This document shows positions 57,415 through 64,000 of a stretch of DNA of 64,000 nt, piece by piece (position 1 is the stretch's first letter; each line of letters begins with the position of its first letter). The notes under the pieces are model-generated. The model was given only the letters and a program-made list of their open reading frames with translations, had not been told where the DNA came from and searched no databases. The position numbers and the translations under genes were made by a program. Source of the DNA: Phnomibacter ginsenosidimutans (GTDB taxonomy: Bacteria > Bacteroidota > Bacteroidia > Chitinophagales > Chitinophagaceae); contig NZ_CP046566.1 in NCBI RefSeq assembly GCF_009740285.1, forward strand, positions 2,352,501 to 2,416,500, written 5' to 3'.

Positions 57415-57489
57415 TACCGCCAACATTGTATAAGCGTAATGCGGGCTGAACTGCTAAATTTGAGCATTTTTGCTCCTAAGAAACTTCCC
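57415..57489 (+). other. attC-like site 12, left part, cut by RAYT units
   Basis: The left end AACTACCGCCAAC pairs with the start of cassette 12 (GTTGGCGGTAATT). The sequence continues as AAGCGTAATGCGGGCTG, with GAACTGCTAAATTTGAGC as at the other sites, but the right arm is interrupted at about 57487 by two 857-bp units. After them, CCCGCCGATGTACAGGGTG and a GTTACC (59217) may be the displaced right arm and core. The join is plausible, not proven. Confidence 0.6.
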
Positions 57490-57492
57490 GCT

Positions 57493-57515
57493 CTTCGGGA
57501 TTTGCAATCCCGAAG
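57493..57515. repeat. REP-like perfect palindrome, copy 1
   Basis: CTTCGGGATTTGCAATCCCGAAG (23 bases, perfect palindrome around a TGCA centre) is next to GCGGATTTTTAATCCGC (57524-57540). Related hairpins with GTTCGGGATT...AATCCCGAAC occur at 58092-58114 and, with one change, at 58190-58212. Such hairpins are typical targets of RAYT proteins. Confidence 0.85.
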
Positions 57516-57539
57516 CCGTATCGGCGGATTTTTAATCCG

Positions 57540-58070
57540 CTACGCTAACCCAAATATGGGCAGCCTCCCTTTTCTTATGCCTGCATAATCAGCAGCACTG
57601 CTTTGTAAATAATCTGTTGCTTTATCTACTATCCCAGCCCTTACAGGATTTTGGTGCAGGTAATTCAGTTTCGATAAAAAGAAAGGCTCACTGTAAACAG
57701 CTTCGCCATGGTAGCCTTCTTCCCAAAACCATACATGCCCATTGTACTGCAACAGCTGCAATAGCCACTCCCTTCTACTTTCCCGCTCATTGGCTGCAAT
57801 GGCAGCTACTATTTTTTTGGCGGTAAACTTTTTGTGATCTCTAATGATGTCACTCAAATTATTTTGCGTAGCTCTCGCCATCAAGTGCACATGATTGGTC
57901 ATGACCACCCAACCGTATATCAGCAACCCTTTCTCTTGCTGGCAATGAAGAAGACTGTCGAGATAAATAGCTGCATATTGCTGTCGGGTAAATACATCAA
58001 CCCACTGATGCACCGTGAAAGTGAGGAAGTGCAGTGCTCCCTGATCTTTGATATCATAAGCAAATGGCAT
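57540..58070 (-). CDS. REP-associated tyrosine transposase (RAYT), copy 1
   Basis: A 176-residue Y1 transposase of the IS200-like TnpA_REP group. The metal-binding HUH motif is in MTNHVHLMARAT and the candidate nucleophile tyrosine is in LSKLNYLHQNPVRAG. The start at 58070 gives MPFAYDIKDQGALHFLTFTV. RAYTs are domesticated-type transposases that act on REP hairpins as single strands. The protein is identical to that of copy 2. Confidence 0.9.
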   Translation of the reverse strand: MPFAYDIKDQGALHFLTFTVHQWVDVFTRQQYAAIYLDSLLHCQQEKGLLIYGWVVMTNHVHLMARATQNNLSDIIRDHKKFTAKKIVAAIAANERESRREWLLQLLQYNGHVWFWEEGYHGEAVYSEPFFLSKLNYLHQNPVRAGIVDKATDYLQSSAADYAGIRKGRLPIFGLA

Positions 58071-58343
58071 GCTTGAAGATAACATTGAAATGTTCGGGAT
58101 TACAAATCCCGAACGGCAAAGTGTGTGGTGGATGGCAAATCCAACGCAGCATGTATCAGCACATTATTTCTTCAAAGCGGCAGTAATATGTTCGGGATTG
58201 CAAATACCGAACAGCGAAAGCTTGTTGCTTCGTTTCTCAGCATGCCTTTACCTGCCAACCTACCAACATTCCAACCAACCAACCCACCAACACAAAAAAG
58301 CTGAAGGCGGAAACCTTCAGCTTCATTGACGGAACATATCACC

Positions 58344-59200
58344 CCCGCTCTTCGGGATTTGCAATCCCGAAGCCGTATCGGCGGATTTTTAATCCGCTAC
58401 GCTAACCCAAATATGGGCAGCCTCCCTTTTCTTATGCCTGCATAATCAGCCGCACTGCTTTGTAAATAATCTGTTGCTTTATCTACTATCCCAGCCCTTA
58501 CAGGATTTTGGTGCAGGTAATTCAGTTTCGATAAAAAGAAAGGCTCACTGTAAACAGCTTCGCCATGGTAGCCTTCTTCCCAAAACCATACATGCCCATT
58601 GTACTGCAACAGCTGCAATAGCCACTCCCTTCTACTTTCCCGCTCATTGGCTGCAATGGCAGCTACTATTTTTTTGGCGGTAAACTTTTTGTGATCTCTA
58701 ATGATGTCACTCAAATTATTTTGCGTAGCTCTCGCCATCAAGTGCACATGATTGGTCATGACCACCCAACCGTATATCAGCAACCCTTTCTCTTGCTGGC
58801 AATGAAGAAGACTGTCGAGATAAATAGCTGCATATTGCTGTCGGGTAAATACATCAACCCACTGATGCACCGTAAAAGTGAGGAAGTGCAGTGCTCCCTG
58901 ATCTTTGATATCATAAGCAAATGGCATGCTTGAAGATAACATTGAAATGTTCGGGATTACAAATCCCGAACGGCAAAGTGTGTGGTGGATGGCAAATCCA
59001 ACGCAGCATGTATCAGCACATTATTTCTTCAAAGCGGCAGTAATATGTTCGGGATTGCAAATCCCGAACAGCGAAAGCTTGTTGCTTCGTTTCTCAGCAT
59101 GCCTTTACCTGCCAACTTACCAACATTCCAACCAACCAACCCACCAACACAAAAAAGCTGAAGGCGGAAACCTTCAGCTTCATTGACGGAACATATCACC
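58344..59200 (-). mobile_element. REP/RAYT unit, copy 2
   Basis: A second 857-base unit directly after the first, with about four differences (for example AATCAGCCGCACTG against AATCAGCAGCACTG near the gene end). The tandem could arise by repeated insertion at the same hairpin or by duplication. It ends at CACCC before GCCGATG. Confidence 0.8.
58397..58927 (-). CDS. REP-associated tyrosine transposase (RAYT), copy 2
   Basis: Same 176-residue protein as copy 1, with the HUH motif in MTNHVHLMARAT and the tyrosine in LSKLNYLHQNPVRAG. REP-like hairpins occur before it at 58949-58971 and 59047-59069. Nucleotide changes between copies do not alter the protein. Confidence 0.9.
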   Translation of the reverse strand: MPFAYDIKDQGALHFLTFTVHQWVDVFTRQQYAAIYLDSLLHCQQEKGLLIYGWVVMTNHVHLMARATQNNLSDIIRDHKKFTAKKIVAAIAANERESRREWLLQLLQYNGHVWFWEEGYHGEAVYSEPFFLSKLNYLHQNPVRAGIVDKATDYLQSSAADYAGIRKGRLPIFGLA

Positions 59201-59279
59201 CGCCGATGTACAGGGTGTTACCCCTTCTTTTGATGTACTAAAGTTACTACCGCTCCGGGTGTAACCACAAGTATTTGCA
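59201..59279. other. Right border region of the array
   Basis: CGCCGATGTACAGGGTGTTACCCC may be the displaced right arm and last core (GTTACC at 59217). It also contains GTAC repeats and GGGTGTAACC near 59256. No gene is seen. The true right end of the array cannot be fixed from this sequence alone. Confidence 0.4.
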
Positions 59280-59648
59280 TCAAATTATTTTTGCAACAGG
59301 CTTAGCTGTGCAAACGTTCTTTTTCGCCATCAGTTCGTCTACTGCTTCTACGTAAGCCTCGTCGGGTACGCAGCAGTCTACAGGGCATACAGCGGCACAC
59401 TGGGGCTCTTCGTGAAAGCCCTGGCATTCGGTGCATTTGTTAGGAACAATGTAATAGGTATCGGTGCTCAGTGGCTCATTCTTTTGGTTGGCATCCATGC
59501 TGCTGCCATCTAACAGGGTAAATGAACCGCTTACAGTGGTACCATCGGCCAGTGCCCATTCTACACCGCCTTCGTAAATCGCATTGTTCGGACATTCAGG
59601 TTCGCAGGCACCACAGTTGATGCACTCTTCGGTTATTTTAATTGCCAT
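59280..59648 (-). CDS. 2[4Fe-4S] ferredoxin
   Basis: A 122-residue ferredoxin with two cluster motifs: CINCGACEPECP near residue 9 and CTECQGFHEEPQCAAVCP near 72, the second with the longer spacing found in YfhL/chromatium-type ferredoxins. A central insert (VEWALADGTTVSGSFTLL) extends the protein. It is divergent from the LuxC-like gene 62 bases away; it may supply electrons to a reductive pathway but no partner is proven. Confidence 0.9.
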   Translation of the reverse strand: MAIKITEECINCGACEPECPNNAIYEGGVEWALADGTTVSGSFTLLDGSSMDANQKNEPLSTDTYYIVPNKCTECQGFHEEPQCAAVCPVDCCVPDEAYVEAVDELMAKKNVCTAKPVAKII

Positions 59649-59710
59649 AACGTGAACTGTTTAGTTTCGTTTCAAATTAGTTTTGTCCCTTCAAAAATAA
59701 CAACCAATCC

Positions 59711-60721
59711 GTGAATCTACATCAACGCATAGAAATACTTGTAAAGCTGGGTGAATATCTTTTATCGGACGACGCAGCATGGCAGGAAACCAAGACAAAA
59801 GCCGGTATTCAAAACGGCTGGTTTGTACCCCAATTTGTGGATGCTGCAGCTGCAGGAATTGCCCACGGATTTTTGCAGCCCGATGCGCTGAAAGCCTTTG
59901 CCCATCAGTATTTGCCGCAAGGCATCACCTATGCTCCACAGCGGCTGGGCATTGTGATGGCAGGCAATATTCCCATGGTGGGTTTTCATGATATGATGTG
60001 TGGTATTTTGGCCGGTCATCAGCTGGTATTGAAGCCTTCTTCGAAGGATGAAATACTGATGAAACACATCGTTGCCACCCTGCAGCAATGGGCGCCTGAT
60101 TTTTGTCATGAAATTATTTTTGCAGAACAATTAAAGGGCTGCGATGCCTACATTGCCACGGGCAGCAACAACAGCAGCCGCTACTTCGATTATTATTTCC
60201 GCAACTATCCCAGCATCATCCGGCGCAACCGCACTTCGGTAGCAGTGCTCGATGCCAGCGAAGACGCCGCCACCCTCGAACGACTGGCCGATGACATGCT
60301 GCTGTACTTTGGCCTCGGTTGCCGCAACGTGTCGAAGCTGTACGTGCCCCGCAACTATGATTTTGTGCCGCTGCTACGAGCCCTCGATAAATACAGCTGG
60401 ATGGCCGATCATTTCAAGTTTAAAAACAACTACGATTACAACCTAAGCCTGCTACTACTCAACAACAAGTTTTACATGACCAACGGCACGGTATTGCTCA
60501 CGGAAAACGAAGGTCTCTTCTCTCCCATCAGTCAGGTGCATTACAGTTTTTACGACAGTATTGATGAAGCCGCCCTTCTGCAAGAACAGGCCGACAACCT
60601 GCAATGCCTGTGCAGCAAGCAGCACATTCCTTTTGGCAAGGCACAGCAGCCGGGCCTCAGCGATTTTGCCGACGGTGTAGATACCATGCAGTTTCTGACA
60701 ACATTGCCGCAACAACAGTAA
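59711..60721 (+). CDS. LuxC-like acyl-CoA/fatty acid reductase
   Basis: A 336-residue protein of the LuxC/acyl-CoA reductase family starting at GTG 59711. LGIVMAGNIPMVGFHDMMCG, LKPSSKDEILMKHIV, DAYIATGSNNSSRYFDYYF and YFGLGCRNVSKLYVP match the family, with the nucleophilic cysteine in GLGCRN. In non-luminous Bacteroidota the product reduces acyl-CoA or similar to an aldehyde; its role is not known. Confidence 0.85.
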   Translation: MNLHQRIEILVKLGEYLLSDDAAWQETKTKAGIQNGWFVPQFVDAAAAGIAHGFLQPDALKAFAHQYLPQGITYAPQRLGIVMAGNIPMVGFHDMMCGILAGHQLVLKPSSKDEILMKHIVATLQQWAPDFCHEIIFAEQLKGCDAYIATGSNNSSRYFDYYFRNYPSIIRRNRTSVAVLDASEDAATLERLADDMLLYFGLGCRNVSKLYVPRNYDFVPLLRALDKYSWMADHFKFKNNYDYNLSLLLLNNKFYMTNGTVLLTENEGLFSPISQVHYSFYDSIDEAALLQEQADNLQCLCSKQHIPFGKAQQPGLSDFADGVDTMQFLTTLPQQQ

Positions 60722-60900
60722 GCCCTGCTGTGCAATTGTCAGCCGGCCGCTGTCAAATCATCAGCCACAACCAAGCGGCACAGCTGTTGTTATGGCTGTT
60801 AAACAAAATGGTATTTGCATTTTTTTCACCATCAGAGACATGCATTTACTATTAGATTTACGAATCATTTCGTTTGAACATAAACAGAAAAAGAAAAGCT

Positions 60901-62442
60901 ATGAATTGGAAGTCCGTATTTGCGATTGCAGGCGTTAGCGTCGTTACCTCGGTGCTGAGCGTTTGGGGTCTGGGAAAAATTTACAGTAGCAGCAACTCAA
61001 ACGGTTATCAGGAATCAGGAAAAATGCCTGCCAACTATGCCTCTTTTGTAGAAGGCAATGGTGTGCAGGGCAATACACCGGTCGATTTTTCGGCAGCAGC
61101 TGGTGCGGCCACGCCGGCCGTGGTGCACATCAAAACAAAAATCAATGCCCGTCAGGTAACCACGCAGCGGCAGCGCAGTCCCTTTGCCGATTTGTTTGGC
61201 GATGATTTCTTTGGCGACATGTTTGGCGGTCCCCGCAGCATGACCATTCCCGAGCAGCGGGCCAGTGGTTCCGGCGTTATCATTACCAAAGACGGCTACA
61301 TTGTAACCAATAACCACGTGATTGAAAACGCCGATGAAATCAACGTGACCATGCCCAATAAAAAATCGTACAAGGCCGAGCTCATTGGCGCCGACCCCAG
61401 CAGCGATTTGGCGGTATTGAAAATTACCGGCGAAAACCTGCCCTATATTGTTTGGGGCAACAGCGACGATGTAAAACTGGGACAATGGGTACTGGCTATT
61501 GGCTACCCCTGGAGCCTGGATGTAACGGTAACAGCAGGTATTGTGAGTGCCAAAGCCCGTTCGCTGGGCCTCAACAGCCGCAAGAGCAACACGCCTATTG
61601 AAAGCTTTATACAAACCGATGCTGCCGTAAACCAGGGCAACAGCGGTGGTGCCCTGGTAGATGCTGAAGGCAAGCTTATTGGCATCAACTCGGCCATTGC
61701 TTCACAAACGGGTTCGTATGCGGGTTACAGCTACGCTATTCCGGTGAATATCGTTCGTAAGATTACCGGCGACCTCATTAAGTATGGTGCCGTACAGCGG
61801 GCTTATTTGGGTATTACCTACCTGCCCGATGATGCACCTGAGGAGGAATTCCGCAAAGCAGGCATTGCACAGGGCGAAGGCGTGTATGTACGGGAAGTGC
61901 CCGAAGGTGGTGCAGCCGCTGCAGCAGGCATTAAGCCCGGCGATTATATCACTGCCATCAACGGCGTAAAAGTAACCAGCGGTTCAGAAATGGTAGAACA
62001 GGTGGCCAACTACAAACCCGGCGACAAAGTGACCATCAGCTTTAAAAGAGATGGTGCTGCTAAATCAACCACCGTTACGTTGAAGAACCGTGCCGGTAAT
62101 ACTGATGTGGTGAAAAACGATGCCAACGCCGACCTGAAAGAAAAACTCGGCGGTCAGCTGGAAACCGTGTCTAAAAAGGACGCCGAGAAATACAATATTG
62201 CCGGTGGTGTACGGGTGGTAAGCTTGGGCGAAGGCCTGCTGAGCAATACCCGTATGCAAAAAGACTTTGTAATTACGAGTGTAAACAGCCAGCCTGTGAA
62301 ATCGGTAGAAGAACTGATGAAATTGCTGGGCAGTGCCCGTGGCACCGTTCGCCTTGAGGGTGTGTATCCTGGTTTTGAAGGGGTGTATGGTTATCCGCTC
62401 AACCTGAACCCACAGCAAGAAAATGGTAACGGCCGGCAGTAA
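60901..62442 (+). CDS. degP: DegP/HtrA-type periplasmic serine protease
   Basis: A 513-residue Do-family protease with an N-terminal membrane or signal segment (SVFAIAGVSVVTSVLSVWGL). The trypsin-like triad is visible in YIVTNNHVIENA (His), DPSSDLAVLKI (Asp) and NQGNSGGALVDA (Ser). Two PDZ-like domains follow (GEGVYVREVPEGGAAAAAGI and FVITSVNSQPVKSVEEL). It acts in periplasmic protein quality control. The start at 60901 was chosen over a TTG 27 bases earlier. A strong terminator follows. Confidence 0.92.
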   Translation: MNWKSVFAIAGVSVVTSVLSVWGLGKIYSSSNSNGYQESGKMPANYASFVEGNGVQGNTPVDFSAAAGAATPAVVHIKTKINARQVTTQRQRSPFADLFGDDFFGDMFGGPRSMTIPEQRASGSGVIITKDGYIVTNNHVIENADEINVTMPNKKSYKAELIGADPSSDLAVLKITGENLPYIVWGNSDDVKLGQWVLAIGYPWSLDVTVTAGIVSAKARSLGLNSRKSNTPIESFIQTDAAVNQGNSGGALVDAEGKLIGINSAIASQTGSYAGYSYAIPVNIVRKITGDLIKYGAVQRAYLGITYLPDDAPEEEFRKAGIAQGEGVYVREVPEGGAAAAAGIKPGDYITAINGVKVTSGSEMVEQVANYKPGDKVTISFKRDGAAKSTTVTLKNRAGNTDVVKNDANADLKEKLGGQLETVSKKDAEKYNIAGGVRVVSLGEGLLSNTRMQKDFVITSVNSQPVKSVEELMKLLGSARGTVRLEGVYPGFEGVYGYPLNLNPQQENGNGRQ

Positions 62443-62471
62443 TGCCCCGCTCCACATAAATTGACTCAAGG

Positions 62472-62505
62472 AATAAAGCCGGCATCTGTTGATGCCGGCT
62501 TTATT
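62472..62505. terminator. Terminator after degP
   Basis: AATAAAGCCGGCATC and GATGCCGGCTTTATT form a perfect 15-bp stem with a 4-base loop, between degP and the convergent small gene, probably active in both directions. Confidence 0.88.
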
Positions 62506-62553
62506 GTTTTTGCTGAAGCATTGATTAAACGGAATTAAACTAACTAGGTCAAG

Positions 62554-62934
62554 TTACAACTTTTCGTTGTATGCTTTTACATGTAAGGGAAACTCTTCCT
62601 CATAGAATGGAAAGGAAATGCCATAAATCGTAATGAAAAATACATCAGCATCCATGCCTGAAATTTGATTCCCTATTCCATTTATTTGCAACCCCGACTC
62701 ATTGATTACTACAAGACCAGGAATAGTGGATGTCTCAATAATATTCTCTTCAGAAAATTCTGCAACGATTGTAATGCTCTTTTCTATGCAGTACTGCTTA
62801 AAAAAAGCATAGCCAGAAATGGGCTCTGTAAAATTTAATATGCCAAAAACCACTCCCATTGGTACATCCGCCTTTTCGAACTCAGTAGTTCCAATTTTAT
62901 TACAGTCTAAAAAGATATCGTACTTCTTACTCAT
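62554..62934 (-). CDS. Small protein of unknown function
   Basis: A 126-residue protein (MSKKYDIFLDCNKIGTTEFE to PLHVKAYNEKL) with alternating hydrophobic and charged strands, suggesting a beta-rich fold, and no signal peptide. No family is recognised. It stands alone between degP and the desaturase gene, with hairpins at both sides. Confidence 0.65.
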   Translation of the reverse strand: MSKKYDIFLDCNKIGTTEFEKADVPMGVVFGILNFTEPISGYAFFKQYCIEKSITIVAEFSEENIIETSTIPGLVVINESGLQINGIGNQISGMDADVFFITIYGISFPFYEEEFPLHVKAYNEKL

Positions 62935-63017
62935 GCTTAAACATACAAATAACTGAATTCAACTTATTAAGACATACTGTAGAAGAGAATATCAATGTAT
63001 AGCAATGATCCAAACAA

Positions 63018-63047
63018 CAAAGCCGGCCTCTTTCGAAACCGGCTTTA
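63018..63047 (-). terminator. Hairpin after the desaturase gene
   Basis: AAAGCCGG and CCGGCTTT form an 8-bp stem about 80 bases past the minus-strand desaturase stop, with a short T run on the minus strand. Confidence 0.6.
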
Positions 63048-63126
63048 CTATGGTAAGATGGCTGTGGAAGCTGCCCCCCATCAACCAATCAACTAATTAA
63101 CCAATCAACTAATTAACTAATCCCCC

Positions 63127-64000
63127 CTACACCATCTGGCCCAGGCTGCGCAAATAACCTACGTGGCTGGCTACTGCTTTACCCAACGTACGATACTCGA
63201 TGTAAGTAACGTTGAACTCGGCACAGGCTTCTTTCACAATCTTGTTGATAGCAGGATAGTGAATGTGCGAAATGCGGGGAAACAAGTGGTGTTCTACCTG
63301 AAAGTTGAGGCCACCTACCAGCCAGCTGATCACCCGGCTACGGGTAGCAAAATTGGCAGTGGTTTTCAGTTGGTGTACAGCCCATTCATCATCCATTTTG
63401 CCGGTTACTTCATTGGCCAAAGGAAAGGCGGTGTCTTGCACGGTATGTGCCAGTTGAAACACAATGCTCAATACAAAACCGCTCAGCATGGTCATTACCA
63501 AAAAGCCAATCATCCAGCTCAGGAAACCGTGCACATAAATGGGTATAATCATGAATACAGCTGCAAAGAGCAACTTGCCAATCCAAAATGAGAGGTGATC
63601 TTTTAAGCTCATTTTTTTCAACGGCAAAGAGCCAATCTGGCGAGAAAAATATTTACCAAAATCAGAGTAAAAAATCCAGAACAGGTAGAGCAGACAATAC
63701 AAAAACCAGAAGTAAAAATGCTGCACTTTGTGAATGCCCAGCTTTGGTTGGTGCTTACTGAGGCGCAGAAAGATGCCTGCATCCAAATCGTCGTCTACAT
63801 CATGCACATTGGTATATGCATGGTGAATGACATTGTGTTTTTGGTTCCACATAAAAGCACTACCGCCCAAAATGTTGAGGGTAAGTGCGGCCAGTTTGTT
63901 TACAAAAGCATATTTACTAAAGCTGCCGTGGCCACCATCGTGCATGATGTTGAAACCAATGGTGGCAATGAGTAAGCCCATTAAACCACTCAGGCTGAGA
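63127..64000 (-). CDS. Membrane fatty acid desaturase, N-terminus beyond the window
   Basis: At least 290 residues of an acyl-lipid/linoleoyl-CoA-type desaturase; the reading frame is open at the window end (LSLSGLMGLLIATIG), so the start is not seen. The three histidine boxes are present: HDGGHGSFS, HNVIHHAYTN and FQVEHHLFPRISHIHY. Several hydrophobic helices lie between them. It probably introduces double bonds into membrane lipid acyl chains. Confidence 0.93.
   Translation of the reverse strand, partial: LSLSGLMGLLIATIGFNIMHDGGHGSFSKYAFVNKLAALTLNILGGSAFMWNQKHNVIHHAYTNVHDVDDDLDAGIFLRLSKHQPKLGIHKVQHFYFWFLYCLLYLFWIFYSDFGKYFSRQIGSLPLKKMSLKDHLSFWIGKLLFAAVFMIIPIYVHGFLSWMIGFLVMTMLSGFVLSIVFQLAHTVQDTAFPLANEVTGKMDDEWAVHQLKTTANFATRSRVISWLVGGLNFQVEHHLFPRISHIHYPAINKIVKEACAEFNVTYIEYRTLGKAVASHVGYLRSLGQMV

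Larger units (their letters stand above)
57487..58343 (-). mobile_element. REP/RAYT unit, copy 1
   Basis: An 857-base unit that holds one RAYT gene and flanking REP-like hairpins. It is repeated directly by copy 2 with about four base differences. Ends cannot be placed to the base because of C runs at the borders. The unit also has a terminator-type hairpin (AAGCTGAAGG with CCTTCAGCTT, 58298-58323). Confidence 0.8.
39793..59230 (+). mobile_element. Integron-like cassette array with tyrosine recombinase
   Basis: A 19-kb element between ddl and a ferredoxin gene: a recombinase gene, an attI-like region, about 12 cassettes with their hairpin attC-like sites, and a RAYT-interrupted last site. 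The evidence is structural. Each junction has a GTTR core; a 9-15 base reverse complement links the beginning and end of almost every cassette; imperfect hairpins of 90-205 bp lie between genes; one cassette is duplicated with boundaries exactly at the cores; stop codons lie close to the left ends of the sites; and cassette genes are AT-rich relative to the host. The right border is less certain than the left. The relation to classic integrons is inferred, because the recombinase lacks IntI features. Confidence 0.85.

Noticed and set aside
47661..57424. Cassette hairpins as ordinary terminators
   Set aside because: They are 90-205 bases long with large loops and lack T runs, and their ends match the far ends of the cassettes rather than each other alone.

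Overview
The window looks like a chromosomal segment of a Bacteroidota bacterium, most likely family Chitinophagaceae (family-level placement is inference). Supporting signs are C-terminal type IX secretion sorting domains, a type III glutamine synthetase, the futalosine menaquinone enzyme MqnE, a TonB-dependent receptor, and a promoter of the TTTG/TAnnTTTG type before the initiator tRNA. Host genes are of moderate GC; the block from about 41.1 to 57.4 kb is clearly more AT-rich.

Layout. 1-7.4 kb: ribonucleotide reductase nrdB-nrdA, a lipoprotein, an aspartyl protease, an AlkA-like glycosylase and an S41 peptidase. 7.8-15.8 kb (minus): M1 peptidase, Ogt, a CsaA-like tRNA-binding protein, MqnE and a secreted subtilase. 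16-24 kb: a glycosyltransferase, RsmG, two different glutamine synthetases (types III and II), and a FIST sensor with a hybrid histidine kinase. 24.5-31.2 kb: a phosphoesterase, two secreted proteins, CutC, a U32 protein with a ferredoxin, and a Ric di-iron repair protein. 31.3-39.5 kb: Der and Era GTPases, tRNA-fMet, a DUF2807 protein, a TPP-riboswitch-controlled TonB receptor, a rhodanese, a PASTA protein and Ddl. 59.3-64 kb: ferredoxin, LuxC-like acyl-CoA reductase, a DegP-type protease, a small unknown protein and a fatty acid desaturase cut by the window end.

The exceptional part is 39.8-59.2 kb, an integron-like cassette array between ddl and the ferredoxin gene. A tyrosine recombinase gene (39793-41013) is followed by a two-repeat attI-like region and then about 12 cassettes. 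Cassettes are separated by 90-205 bp imperfect hairpins that end in a GTTR core. In almost every cassette the first 9-15 bases after the junction are the reverse complement of its last 9-15 bases, with a recurrent single A/C mismatch at pair 10 or 11. One lipoprotein cassette occurs twice, and the identity starts and stops exactly at the GTT cores, which is direct evidence of site-specific cassette movement. The first cassette is about 6.5 kb and carries a type I restriction-modification operon (HsdR, a fused HsdM-HsdS, and a DUF6602-like protein). Others carry mostly unknown proteins, a TPM-domain protein and a lincosamide nucleotidyltransferase homologue. The recombinase lacks the insertion that defines IntI integrases, has a HARP-like N-terminus and reads toward the array, so this may be an undescribed integron-like lineage. 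The last hairpin appears to be interrupted by two tandem 857-bp REP/RAYT units.

Quality caveat: ten genes carry single-base indels that split them, mostly in short homopolymers, and these include nrdB, der and era, which should be essential. They are annotated as frameshifted, and sequencing or assembly error is the likeliest cause.
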